Source: Streptomyces sp. TRM70350
GTDB lineage: Bacteria; Actinomycetota; Actinomycetes; Streptomycetales; Streptomycetaceae
Direction: 5' to 3'
NCBI RefSeq assembly: GCF_019219825.1
Contig: NZ_JAHUXH010000040.1
Location: 1 to 54,690 of the forward strand
Length of the DNA: 54,690 bases
This document shows positions 1 to 8,268 of this stretch, piece after piece. Numbering within the stretch: position 1 is the first letter of the stretch; each line of letters opens with the position of its first letter. The position numbers were made by a program, and so were the translations under genes. The notes below the pieces were generated by a model, which saw only the letters and a program-made list of their open reading frames with translations, was not told the DNA's origin and ran no database searches.

Positions 1-1
1 C

Positions 2-118
2 ACACCCGGCGGCGGGCTCACGATGGTGCTGAGCCTGCGGATGGCGCCGGGCCGGGCCGCGGCCGTGGTGGCCCAGGGGCGTACCGATGGTGTCAACACG
101 CCGTCAGCGTCGGCCTGA
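2..118 (+). CDS. Sensor histidine kinase, C-terminal end (partial)
   Basis: The reading frame is open from the left edge to a TGA at 116-118 and encodes the last 38 residues of a protein. It starts inside a TPGGGLTMVLSLRMAP segment. This matches the G-box end of a HATPase_c domain, where the glycine-rich loop leads into the last strands of the ATP-binding fold. KdpD-like kinases of actinobacteria end this way, but the fragment is too short to name the kinase. It would be a membrane-bound two-component kinase whose remaining domains lie outside the window. Confidence 0.6.
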   Translation, partial: TPGGGLTMVLSLRMAPGRAAAVVAQGRTDGVNTPSASA

Positions 119-243
119 ACGGCGTCAGCATCCGCGTCAGGGGCTGCACCTGGCCTCCGGATGCCGGGCATAGCGTCGAAGGCGAGCCCCGGTCCGCCTC
201 CCCGCGTCCGGGGCCATCACGCTGACTCCTCCGGAGGCATCCC

Positions 244-594
244 ATGACCGAACTCCTCTGCGGTGACGACCCCGAGCCCTCCGATCCGTTCCCGGCCGGA
301 CCCCTGTTCGTCCCGGTCCGGCCGGGCCCGGCGGGGTGTGCGGCCCGCGTCTTCCGCACACCGCTCGGCGACCGTACGGCCGTCGGTTTCACGTCCGCGC
401 GCGGACCGGCCGCCGTACTCGGCACCGGCCAGCCCTGGATCAGGCTCGCCGAACCCGCCCTGCGCGCACTGACCGCCCCGCTCGGTGTCACCGCCGTCAC
501 GGTGGACCCGGCGTTCTCCGCCCCGGTCCCCCGGCAGCTCCCGAGCTGGGACGCCGAGGCGGCCCTCACCCCCGCCGAAGGGACCGCGCGATGA
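244..594 (+). CDS. SAV_915-like (SseB-type) conserved protein
   Basis: This 116-residue soluble protein contains a GPLFVPVRPGP strand near residue 20, an FRTPLGDRTAVGFTS segment near 38-52 and a WIRLAEPALRALTAPLGV helix near 64-81. The pattern resembles the small SAV_915/SseB-like proteins of Streptomyces, whose biochemical role is unknown. GGAGG sits just upstream of the ATG (bases 230-240). The stop overlaps the start of the following lysA gene in an ATGA arrangement at 591-594, so the two were probably translationally coupled. The reading frame is intact although the downstream partner is badly frameshifted. Confidence 0.75.
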   Translation: MTELLCGDDPEPSDPFPAGPLFVPVRPGPAGCAARVFRTPLGDRTAVGFTSARGPAAVLGTGQPWIRLAEPALRALTAPLGVTAVTVDPAFSAPVPRQLPSWDAEAALTPAEGTAR

Positions 595-1897
595 CGACCC
601 TTCACGAACCCGCCCGCACCGACCTGTCGGTGTGGCCCGCGTCCACCACCGAGCCCCGCCCGGGCGACCTCACGGTGGCCGGCGTACCGCTCGCCGAGGT
701 CGCCGACCGCTTCGGCACCCTCCGCTACGTCCTCGACGAGGGCGAGGTGCGCGGGCGCTGCCGCACGTGTCTGCGCGCCTTCCCCGACGCCGATGTGCTG
801 TACGCGGCCAAGGCGTTCCTGTGCCGGGCCGTGGTCCACTGGATGGCCGAGGAGGGAGCCTCGGTCTCGACGTCTGCTCCGCGGGTGAGCTGGGACTCGC
901 GGTCACCACCGGCTTCCCGCCCGAACGGATCGTGCTGCACGGCAACGCCACGTCGCCGCACGACCTGCGGACCGCGCTGCGCCTCGGCGTCGGCCGGATC
1001 GTCATCGACAGCCCCTCGGAGATCGCCCGGCGGCGGTGGGGCCCGGGGCCACCAGAAGGTCATCGTGCGGGTGGTGCCCGGCATCGGCGCCGGCGGCCAC
1101 GACAAGGTCCGTACCGGCACCGACGACCAGAAGTTCGGCCTCTCTCTGTCCGACGGCCATGCCCAGCACGCCATCGCCCGCCTCCTGGACGGGCCGCAGC
1201 TCGAACTGACCGGCCTGCACTGCCACCTGGGCTCGCAGATCACCAGCGTCAAGCCGTACCTGGCCGCTGTGCGCCGCATGGTGGGCCCGATGGCGCGGCT
1301 GTACGACCAGCACGGCCTGGTCCTGTCCGAGCTCGACCTCGGCGGCGGCCACGGCATCGCCCACCGGTCCGGCCCTGGACGTCACCGCCCTGGCCCGCCG
1401 GGTCCGCGCGGAGCTGATCGAGGCGTGCACGGCGGCCGGGCTTGGCGTGCCCCGCCTGCTCGTCGAACCGGGCCGGGCGATCGTGGCCCGGCGGGCATCG
1501 CCCTGTACCGCGTCCTGGCCGTCAAGCGCACCGGCCCGCACCTGTTCGTCGCCGTCGACGGCGGCATGAGCGACAACCCCCGGCCCGCCCTGTACGGCGT
1601 GCGGTACGCCCCGCGCCTCACGGCCGCCTCGGCACGGCACGCTCGGCCCGGACGACCGTCGTCGGCCGGCACTGCGAGGCGGGCGACGTCCTTGCCGCCG
1701 ACGTCGAACTCCCCGCCGACGTACGCCCCGGGGACCTGCCGGCCGTCCCCGTGGCCGGTGCCTACCACCTGTCCATGGCCTCCGGCTACCACCTGGTCGG
1801 CCGCCCACCGGTGGCCGCCGTGGCCGACGGCCACGCCCGGCTGCTCGTACGCCGGGAGTCGCCGGCGGACATCCGCAGCAGGGACGTAGGCCTGTAG
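591..1897 (+). pseudogene. lysA: Diaminopimelate decarboxylase with multiple frameshifts
   Basis: LysA decarboxylates meso-diaminopimelate to lysine using PLP. The family is recognisable across all three frames: MTTLHEPARTDLSVWP at the start, the PLP-lysine motif VLYAAKAFL, then LDVCSAGELGLA, VRVVPGIGAGGHDKVRTG, GLHCHLGSQI, LDLGGGHGIA, EPGRAIVA, DGGMSDNPRPALYG and a final AGAYHLSMASGYHLVGRPP. Reading through them needs about five frame changes, near 868, 1035-1050, 1365, 1485 and 1620-1660. As written it cannot make a working enzyme. It may be a decaying second copy or a stretch of poor sequence. The start overlaps the SAV_915-like stop by four bases. Confidence 0.85.
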
Positions 1898-2061
1898 TCG
1901 CCCGGGGGCGTTCGGCGTCCTCCACGGCGTGCGCGGTCCGGGTGCGGGCGACCACGGGGAGTGACGAAGTCCGGACACGCGTCGGGGCCGGTGCGCGGTG
2001 GAATGCGCGTCCGGCCCCAGGTGTGTCCGGGCGGTGCGCTCTGGCGCCGCCCTTGTCGTGC

Positions 2062-2301
2062 TCAGGCGGCGGTCATCACCTGGCTGCCGGCCGGCAGCCG
2101 GTGCGGGGCGATGATCTGGCCGTCCGGCAGGAGCTCACCGGTGTCCTCGAAGAGCACGACACCGTTGCACAGCAGGCTCCAGCCCTGCTCCGGGTGGTGC
2201 GCCACGAGGCGGGCGGATTCCCGGTCGGCGGAGTCGGCGGTCGGGCACGGTGGCTGGTGCTGGCACATGGAAGGGATCTTTCGCTCTGTTGTGTCGTTCA
2301 T
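2062..2301 (-). CDS. DUF5999 family small protein
   Basis: This 79-residue protein carries MCQHQPPCP near its start and then a long conserved tail, LVAHHPEQGWSLLCNGVVLFEDTGELLPDGQIIAPHR. That is the hallmark of DUF5999, a small family in Streptomyces of unknown function. The start at 2301 was chosen because GGGGGCGG lies directly before this ATG. The ATG at 2268 (MCQH) is also possible and matches how many members are annotated. The two conserved cysteines near the N terminus could bind metal, but that is inference. Confidence 0.75.
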   Translation of the reverse strand: MNDTTERKIPSMCQHQPPCPTADSADRESARLVAHHPEQGWSLLCNGVVLFEDTGELLPDGQIIAPHRLPAGSQVMTAA

Positions 2302-2731
2302 GGCCGCCCCCGTTGCGATAAGTCGGTCGAACCCAGTGTTGCCCCACGGGCGTCTTTCCGCAGGGATTTCGCTGCACGGCTTCCTCACAGGTTGATGACG
2401 CATCGCCCGTGCGGACGGTTCATCCCAACTGCACTGTCCCTTCGGGTGGTTCGGGGTGGCCGGATGGGGCTAGTCCGGTGGGGGTGGAAAGCGTTTCCGG
2501 CTCTTTCGAGCGAATAGTCACTCGTACGAGCGAGCGTCTTTGCTCGGGTGAGTCATTATCTGCTCGTACGAGCAATTATCCGGGCGGGAAACGGGGCAAC
2601 AGCGGAAAACGCAGCAACAACGGAAACAGAGAAAACGCCAGAAACGCCTGAAACAGCAGCGTACCTCGCCACCGGGAATCCGACGGCGAGGTACGGGAGA
2701 CGGAGTTCGCTGCGTGACGTCCGGTCGGCTG
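2302..2731. other. Intergenic region with palindromes and a GAAAC-rich stretch
   Basis: No convincing gene is visible in these 430 bases. The region separates two minus-strand genes and holds an inverted repeat GGAAA-GCG-TTTCC (2486-2498), two CTCGTACGAG palindromes 42 bp apart, and a purine-rich stretch at about 2585-2665 in which GAAAC or GAAAAC recurs many times. It is less GC-rich than its surroundings, as expected for a regulatory region. Confidence 0.5.
2521..2574. promoter_or_regulatory. Paired CTCGTACGAG palindromes, candidate operator
   Basis: The 10-bp palindrome CTCGTACGAG occurs at 2521-2530 and again at 2563-2572. The second copy extends to a perfect 14-bp palindrome, TGCTCGTACGAGCA, at 2561-2574. 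The centres are 42 bp apart, about four helical turns, so two bound dimers would face the same side of the DNA. The site lies upstream of the minus-strand DUF5999 gene and downstream of the next minus-strand gene. The cognate regulator is unknown. Confidence 0.5.
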
Positions 2732-3325
2732 TCAGGCCGGTGAGCCAAGCAGTGGGGTGGGCGGGGTCGGCGGCACCCGAAGGGTCAGCACCGGGAGCAG
2801 TTCGGCGACCCGGTGCGGGCGGTTGGCCGCGATGCCGGGCGGGGCGGGAGCCAGCGGGACGAGCAGGTCGGTCGCCGCGGGGTGGCCAGCGGTGCCGTCG
2901 GAGGTGCAGTCGCCGTGCAGCCAGAGCGTGAGCATGTACAGGCCGGGCACGGACAGCAGGCGCGGTTGGTACGACTGGGTGAGTGTCTCGGCCTGGCGCA
3001 GCGCACGCTCGGTGGAGACGACGTACGGCCCTTCGAAGAAGTGCGAGAAGGCCCAGCCGTCCGCCGTCAGCATCGTCTCCGCCGCGGCCACCGCGTGGTC
3101 GCCGGAGCGGATCAGAAAACGCCAGCCGGCCAGTCGGGTGACCGGCTCGCCCTTGGCCGTGATCCGCTCCAGTACATGGACCGGCAGCGGCAGCTCGGGC
3201 GTGACGGGGCCCTGGGCGCTGCGCAGGGCGGGGGTTCGGGCCTCGCGGACCGCGGTGGGGGAACCGAGGGCCGCGAGGACGGAGCGAAGTGCGGGCACGG
3301 GAGCCGGAGGGACATGCAGCGGCAT
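2732..3325 (-). CDS. Conserved hypothetical protein, 197 aa
   Basis: I do not recognise a named domain. The protein is Pro- and Leu-rich at the N terminus, then has a folded-looking middle (ERITAKGEPVTRLAGWRFLIRSGDHAVAAAETMLTADGWAFSHFFEGPYVVSTERAL) and ends in a Pro-rich tail. There are no membrane segments and no signal peptide. Codon use has the high third-position GC of neighbouring real genes, which supports it being coding. Its start is read as the ATG at 3323-3325. It stands alone between two long noncoding stretches, so context gives no clue to function. Confidence 0.6.
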   Translation of the reverse strand: MPLHVPPAPVPALRSVLAALGSPTAVREARTPALRSAQGPVTPELPLPVHVLERITAKGEPVTRLAGWRFLIRSGDHAVAAAETMLTADGWAFSHFFEGPYVVSTERALRQAETLTQSYQPRLLSVPGLYMLTLWLHGDCTSDGTAGHPAATDLLVPLAPAPPGIAANRPHRVAELLPVLTLRVPPTPPTPLLGSPA

Positions 3326-3887
3326 GGTGGGTCGCCTCTCATTCGACAGGCAGGGTGGCGCGAGGGGGCGGGGGCGGACGGCGCTGTCAGCTCACGGGGA
3401 CAGAGAGGCGGGGCCGGGTCTGCGAAGCGATGGTGTGAGTGTGAGGCCTGCCGGGCGTGATCGCGACGACAGTTTCCTCCGACCATGGGCGCCAGCCTTC
3501 TGCCCTGTCGACCGAGTTTATACGACATTTGTTCAGCCGGTGTTTCGTCTAACCGCTTCCGGGCACTCGCACAAGAGTTCATTCGGTCGGTGATACGTGG
3601 AAATCATCCCGATTCCGAAGGGGGAGCACCGCGATGACCTCGGAGAATGCCCGCGCCGCGGTCGGCCAATTCTCGTCGGCGTTTTTCACGAGGTCGCCGG
3701 CGGTGAAATTGCACGCTGTGCCATGCCGGTGGAATGTGCCGCCGATCTTCTCTGATCCAAGTGACCAGAGTAGCGGCTGCGGGCGTTCACCGGGGGCGTT
3801 ATGGATCGCTCGGGCTGGGCATCATCCACCCTGACCCGGACACCGGCGGCCGGATCTTCGGCCTGCCCACCGAGGAGGGATGCTTCG
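3326..3887. other. Intergenic region with a weak small-ORF candidate
   Basis: These 560 bases separate a minus-strand gene from the plus-strand ligase homologue and probably hold divergent promoters. The stretch 3510-3640 is clearly less GC-rich. One plus-strand ORF of 66 codons (3634-3834) has a good ribosome-binding site, AAGGGGGAG, before its ATG, but its product looks like nothing known and it fades into the leader of the next gene. I leave it as a possibility only. Confidence 0.35.
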
Positions 3888-5405
3888 ATGGGGGAGAAGG
3901 TCGTGGCGGGCGCGTTCGACCTGTCCGATCGCCAGCGCTACCGCACGAAGCTCCGGCAGTGCCTGCGGGGGCTGGAGCGGCTGTTGGAGGAGAAGCGGTT
4001 CGATCGGCCGAAGAACCTCATGGGGCTGGAGATCGAACTCAATCTCGCCGGTGCCGACGGCATGCCCAGAATGCTCAACAGTCAGGTCCTGGAAAAGATC
4101 GCGAGCCGAGATTTCCAAACAGAACTCGCCATGTTCAACCTGGAAGTCAACATAGCCCCACACCGGCTGGGCGGGCGGGTATTCGACCGGCTCGCGGAAG
4201 AGCTCCGCACGTCCCTGGCGTATGCCCACCGGAAAGCGGGTGAGGTGGACGCCGGAATCGTGATGATCGGTATTCTGCCGACCCTCGAACGGGACGATCT
4301 GGTCTCCTCGAACCTGTCCGACGTGGACCGTTACGTCCTGCTCAACGACCAGATCGTGGCCGCCCGGGGCGAGGACTTCACGCTCGACATCGACGGGGTG
4401 GAGCATCTGACCTGCACGTCGAAGTCGATCGCGCCGGAGGCCGCGTGCACGTCCGTACAGCTGCACCTTCAGGTCACGCCGGGGCGGTTCGCCGACGTGT
4501 GGAACGCCGCGCAGGCCGCGGCCGCGGCGCAGATAGCCATGGGCGCGAACTCGCCGTTCCTGTTCGGCCGTGAGCTGTGGCGCGAGTCCCGGCCGCCGCT
4601 GTTCCAGCAGTCCACCGACACCCGCCCGCCCGAGCTCCAGGCGCAGGGGGTCCGGCCGCGCACCTGGTTCGGGGAGCGGTGGATCAGCTCGGCCTACGAC
4701 CTCTTCGAGGAGAACCTGCGCTACTACCCCGCGCTGCTGCCGATCTGCGACGACGAGGACCCGCTGGCCGTGCTCGACGCGGGCGGCGTGCCCAGGCTCG
4801 CCGAGCTGGTGCTGCACAACGGCACGGTGTACCGCTGGAACCGGCCCGTGTACGGCATCGCCGACGGCGTCCCCCACCTGCGCGTCGAGAACCGGGTGCT
4901 GCCCGCCGGGCCCACCATCACCGACGTCATCGCCAACGCGGCCTTCTACTACGGCGTCATCCGCGCGCTCGCCGAGGACGCCCGGCCGGTGTGGACCCGG
5001 CTGCCCTTCGAGGCGGCCGCCGCCAACTTCGACGCCGCGTGCCGGTACGGCATCGAGGCGCGCTTCACCTGGCCGCGGCGGGGACGGTACGGCGGTACCA
5101 CCGAGGTCGACGCGGTGAGCCTCGTACGCGACGAACTGCTGCCGCTCGCCGAGGCCGGGCTGGACGCGTGGGGTGTCGAACCGGCCGATCGGGACCTCTA
5201 CCTCGGTGTGATCGACGAACGGTGCCGACGCCGGGTGAACGGGGCGTCCTGGCAGGTCGCGACCTTCCACCGGGCCCTGGAGAGCGGCCTGTCCCGCGAG
5301 GCCGCCCTGGCCGCGACGACGCGGCGCTATGCCGAGCTGATGCGTCACGGAGAACCGGTGCATACCTGGCCGGTGGGGGTGCCGGAGGCTGCGCGGCTGG
5401 GGTGA
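3888..5405 (+). CDS. Glutamate-cysteine ligase family protein (GCS2-like)
   Basis: This 505-residue cytosolic protein belongs to the ATP-grasp-like glutamate-cysteine ligase GCS2 family. Supporting segments are NLMGLEIELNLAG (residues 37-50, the Glu/metal-binding start of the fold), FNLEVNIAPHRL, CTSVQLHLQVTP, ANSPFLFGRELW and RVENRVLPAGPT. Family members join glutamate to cysteine or another amine. In Streptomyces, which makes mycothiol instead of glutathione, the real substrate of this paralogue is unknown. The start at 3888 was chosen because GAGGAGGG lies just upstream, and the upstream in-frame codons look noncoding. Confidence 0.75.
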   Translation: MGEKVVAGAFDLSDRQRYRTKLRQCLRGLERLLEEKRFDRPKNLMGLEIELNLAGADGMPRMLNSQVLEKIASRDFQTELAMFNLEVNIAPHRLGGRVFDRLAEELRTSLAYAHRKAGEVDAGIVMIGILPTLERDDLVSSNLSDVDRYVLLNDQIVAARGEDFTLDIDGVEHLTCTSKSIAPEAACTSVQLHLQVTPGRFADVWNAAQAAAAAQIAMGANSPFLFGRELWRESRPPLFQQSTDTRPPELQAQGVRPRTWFGERWISSAYDLFEENLRYYPALLPICDDEDPLAVLDAGGVPRLAELVLHNGTVYRWNRPVYGIADGVPHLRVENRVLPAGPTITDVIANAAFYYGVIRALAEDARPVWTRLPFEAAAANFDAACRYGIEARFTWPRRGRYGGTTEVDAVSLVRDELLPLAEAGLDAWGVEPADRDLYLGVIDERCRRRVNGASWQVATFHRALESGLSREAALAATTRRYAELMRHGEPVHTWPVGVPEAARLG

Positions 5406-5671
5406 GCGTCGGCCGGGGCCGGGTGGGGTGAGTGGCTGGGCCCATGTCGTTCGGCTCCGCCCGGTCCGGGCCGTCGTGGATGGTCGCCGCTGTGGCGGAG
5501 AAGAGGTGTACGCGGACAACTCAGGGAGCCGTCGGCCCCCGCTACCCGACCTCCGCTACCTGGTCGCGTCCGACCCCTGCTACCTCGTCGTGTCCGGCCC
5601 CTGCTGCCTGGCCGCGGCCGTCGACAGTCCATGATGGGAGGCGTTACGCGACCACTCGACTGGAGGCAGGC
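5406..5671. other. Spacer before the CPBP gene
   Basis: No gene is supported here. The stretch includes an internally repetitive segment at about 5545-5620 in which 'gctacctggtcgcgtcc'-like units recur three times (gctacc-tggtcgcgtccgacccctgctacc-tcgtcgtgtccggcccctgctgcc). It ends in the GGAGG that serves the next gene. Confidence 0.3.
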
Positions 5672-6472
5672 GTGCAGGGTGAGGCGGGGACCGTGGAGGG
5701 GGCCGCGTCAGGCCAGGTGCCGTCGCGGCGGGTCTTGCGGGACGAGACCTTGCTCGTGCTCGGTGTCTCGCTGGGCGCCAGCGCCGTGTCCGCCGTCATC
5801 AGCTTCGTCGGGTCCGTCACCAAACCCGGTGGGCTGAAGGACCAGGCCGCCACCCTCAACGCCTCCGCCGCTCCGGGCCGCCCCTGGCTCGATCTGGCCT
5901 GGCAGCTGTTCGGGATCACCACCGCGCTCATCCCCGTCGTCCTCGTCGCGCACTTCCTGCTGCGGGAGGGGCAGAGCCTGAGGACCCTCGGCTTCGACCG
6001 CACCCGCCCCTGGCCGGACCTGGGGCGCGGAGCTGTCATCGCCGCGGTGATCGGCAGCACCGGCATCGCCTTCTACCTCGCCGCACGCGGCCTCGGTTTC
6101 AACCTCACGGTCGTCCCCGAGGCCCTGCCCGACGTCTGGTGGAAGTACCCGGTGCTGATCCTGTCGGCCCTGCAGAACTCCATCCTCGAAGAGGTCATCG
6201 TCGTCGGCTATCTGCTGCGCCGCCTCGACCAGCTGGGCTAGACACCCGGCGCCGCGCTGGTCGCCAGCTCCGTGCTGCGTGGGTCGTACCACCTCTACCA
6301 GGGCATCGGCGGCTTCATCGGCAACATGGTCATGGGCGTCGTCTTCGTCTACCTCTACCGGCGCTGGGGCCGCGTCGGCCCCCTGGTGGTCGCGCACTCG
6401 CTGCTCGACATCGGGGCGTTCGTGGGGTACGCGCTGCTCGCCGGCAAGGTGGACTGGCTGCCCACGGCCTGA
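5672..6472 (+). pseudogene. CPBP intramembrane metalloprotease with an in-frame TAG
   Basis: This reads as one 267-codon frame interrupted only by a TAG at 6239-6241. Several hydrophobic helices are visible, then SILEEVIVVGYLLRRLDQLG-stop-TPGAALVASSVLRGSYHLYQG, and later VVAHSLLDIGAFVGY. The EE motif, the buried His in RGSYHL and the HSLLD motif are the three conserved elements of the CPBP/ABI (CAAX protease-like) family. Homologues have a Trp where the TAG sits, so a TGG-to-TAG change is likely. The truncated product would lack two of the three catalytic motifs. The start is the GTG at 5672, preceded by GGAGG. Confidence 0.8.
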
Positions 6473-6479
6473 GGCGCCG

Positions 6480-7289
6480 TCACGCGAGCAGCTCGCCCTC
6501 GATCACCGTCACCGCCCGCCCGCTCAGCAGCGTCCGGTCGCCGCGCAGCTCCGTGCGGACGCGGCCGGAGCGGGGCGAGGCCTGCAGGCCGGTCAGTTCG
6601 GCGCGGCCGAGGCGCTCCGACCAGAACGGGGCCAGCGCGGTGTGGGCGCTGCCGGTGACCGGGTCCTCGTCGATGCCGACGTTCGGGAAGAAGCACCGGG
6701 AGACGTAGTCGTACCCGAGAGCCGGGTCCTCGGCGCGGGCGGTGGCGATGACGCCGCGCGTCGAGTGGGCGCCGATGGCCTTGTGGTCGGGGCGCAGGGC
6801 GTGGACGGTCTTCTCGTCGGCGAGCTCCAGCAGCAGGTCCCCGACGTTCGGGCCGGTGTCGAAGGCCGTCCGCGGCCGCACGCCCAGGGCCTCGGCGAGC
6901 CCTTCGGGGACGTCGACCGGCGTGAGCGGGGCGGTGGGGAAGTCCAGGGTGATCGAGCCGTCGTCGCGGGGCGTCGCCATGAGGACGCCGCTGCGTGTGG
7001 CGAACCGTACCGGGCCCTCGTGGGCGCCCGTGGTGTGCAGGACGTGGGCCGTGGCGAGCGTGGCGTGACCGCACATCGCCACCTCGGTCGCCGGGGTGAA
7101 CCAGCGCAGCGCCCAGTCGGCCTCGCCGCCCTCGGGCAGCGGGTGGGCGAAGGCCGTCTCGGCGTGGTTGACCTCCAGGGCCACCTTCTGCAGCCAGTCG
7201 TCCTCGGGGAAGGCGTCGAGGAGCAGGACCCCGGCCGGGTTGCCTGCGAAGGGGCGGTCGCTGAAGGCGTCGACGATTCGAATCTGCAT
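6480..7289 (-). CDS. PhzF family isomerase-like protein
   Basis: This 269-residue protein has the PhzF/diaminopimelate-epimerase-like two-domain fold. Seen in order are IRIVDAFSDRPFAGNPAGVLLL at the start, VNHAETAFA around residues 40-48 with the family's catalytic Glu, ALRWFTPATEVAMCGHATLATAHVL (residues 60-84), and RCFFPNVGIDEDPVTGSAHTALAPFW near 185-210. PhzF itself isomerises a phenazine precursor, but most family members are uncharacterised. No phenazine genes are nearby, so a phenazine role is unlikely. It converges on the CPBP gene, with only seven bases between their stops. Confidence 0.85.
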   Translation of the reverse strand: MQIRIVDAFSDRPFAGNPAGVLLLDAFPEDDWLQKVALEVNHAETAFAHPLPEGGEADWALRWFTPATEVAMCGHATLATAHVLHTTGAHEGPVRFATRSGVLMATPRDDGSITLDFPTAPLTPVDVPEGLAEALGVRPRTAFDTGPNVGDLLLELADEKTVHALRPDHKAIGAHSTRGVIATARAEDPALGYDYVSRCFFPNVGIDEDPVTGSAHTALAPFWSERLGRAELTGLQASPRSGRVRTELRGDRTLLSGRAVTVIEGELLA

Positions 7290-7518
7290 GGGTCATGACG
7301 GTAGGAGCGCGTGAAGCCGCGGACCAAGGCCAATTCGCGGTCTCTGGACCGTTTCTGGACGCGACAAGGAGCAGTGGGCAGCCGGCCAGGACGGCGACCT
7401 CCTGACTGCGCGGACCGCGCGGGAGTTCGCCGTCACCCTGTCGCTGCTGCACGGGCAGGGAACGACATTCAGCACCCCAGCCCACAGCAGCCCAGAGGGC
7501 TTGCCAGCCGAACTGTTC

Positions 7519-7528
7519 CGATATATCG
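7519..7528. promoter_or_regulatory. CGATATATCG palindrome, probable PadR operator
   Basis: A perfect AT-rich 10-bp palindrome lies 37 bases before the ATG of the PadR gene, in an otherwise GC-rich leader. Half-sites resembling TATCG follow directly (gaagTATCGcga). PadR regulators commonly bind AT-rich palindromes in their own promoters, so autoregulation is the natural reading. Confidence 0.5.
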
Positions 7529-7565
7529 TTGAAGTATCGCGACAGATCAACGAACAGATGGAGTC

Positions 7566-8201
7566 ATGGCAATGCACCACCACGGATACGAGCACGGACA
7601 CAGCGGCCCCAGGCGCGGTCGGGGCGACTTCGACGGACGGCGTGCGGCCTTCGGGCCCTTCGGTCCGGGCGGACACGGCTTCGGTCATGGCGGCCCGGGT
7701 GGTTTCGGCGGCTTCGGTCCCGGCCCCTGGGGCGGACGAGGACGCGGGGGACCGAGGGGGCGGGCGCGGCGCGGTGACGTGCGCGCGTCGATCCTGGCCC
7801 TGCTGAAGGACCGGCCGATGCACGGCTACGAGATGATCCAGGAGATCGCCGAGCGCAGCGGCGGGGCGTGGAAGCCCAGCCCCGGCTCGGTGTACCCCAC
7901 CCTCCAGCTGCTGGAGGACGAGGGGCTGATCGCCAGCGAGACCGAGGGCGGCAAGAAGCTGTTCTCGCTCACCGAGGCGGGCCGTGCGGCCGCCGAGGAA
8001 GGCCCGGACGCCCCCTGGGAAGAAGCCTCGCGCGGTGTCGACTGGGAGGCCCTCAGTGAGATCCGCCAGGCCGGTTTCAGTCTGATGGAGGCCTTCAGCC
8101 AGGTCTGGAAGACCGGCGACAAGGAGCAGCGCGAGAAGGCGCTCGCCGTCATCAACGAGGCCCGCAAGAGGCTGTACCTGATCCTCGCCGACGAGGACTG
8201 A
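7566..8201 (+). CDS. PadR family transcriptional regulator
   Basis: This 211-residue DNA-binding protein has an unusual 70-residue N-terminal extension very rich in Gly, His and Phe (MHHHGYEHGHSGPRRGRG, then GGPGGFGGFGPGPWGGRG). The PadR winged helix follows: ILALLKDRPMHGYEMIQEIAERSGGAWKPSPGSVYPTLQLLEDEGLI (residues 75-122), with the family-defining HGYE and SPGSVYPTL motifs. The C-terminal helices form the dimerisation region. The His/Gly tail could bind metal or be disordered. A palindrome 37 bases upstream suggests self-regulation. The gene stands alone, and its likely targets are not visible. Confidence 0.9.
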   Translation: MAMHHHGYEHGHSGPRRGRGDFDGRRAAFGPFGPGGHGFGHGGPGGFGGFGPGPWGGRGRGGPRGRARRGDVRASILALLKDRPMHGYEMIQEIAERSGGAWKPSPGSVYPTLQLLEDEGLIASETEGGKKLFSLTEAGRAAAEEGPDAPWEEASRGVDWEALSEIRQAGFSLMEAFSQVWKTGDKEQREKALAVINEARKRLYLILADED

Positions 8202-8223
8202 CAGCGGCAGTACGGCATCACAG

Positions 8224-8251
8224 GCGCCCCGCGGAGCGATCCGCGGGGCGC
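8224..8251. terminator. Bidirectional hairpin terminator
   Basis: A perfect 12-bp stem (GCGCCCCGCGGA / TCCGCGGGGCGC) with the four-base loop GCGA lies between the stops of the convergent PadR and SRPBCC genes. There is no T-run, as is usual for Streptomyces terminators. Confidence 0.8.
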
Positions 8252-8268
8252 TGCCATGTGCCGTCTGT

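Noticed and set aside
2486..2498. GGAAA-GCG-TTTCC inverted repeat as a LacI-type operator
   Set aside because: The arms are short, no LacI-family gene is nearby, and the stronger palindromes at 2521-2574 are more convincing.
3634..3834. 66-codon ORF with a good ribosome-binding site
   Set aside because: The product resembles nothing, its codon bias is weak, and it ends in the leader of the ligase gene. Kept only as a remark in the intergenic entry.
3822..5519. 565-codon minus-strand frame opposite the GCS2-like gene
   Set aside because: It is a mirror of the coding strand caused by GC-biased third positions. It has no motif, while the plus strand carries family motifs throughout.
7690..7770. 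Gly/Phe-rich run near the PadR start as a separate small protein or repeat
   Set aside because: It is in frame with the PadR domain and is a usual extension of this PadR subfamily.
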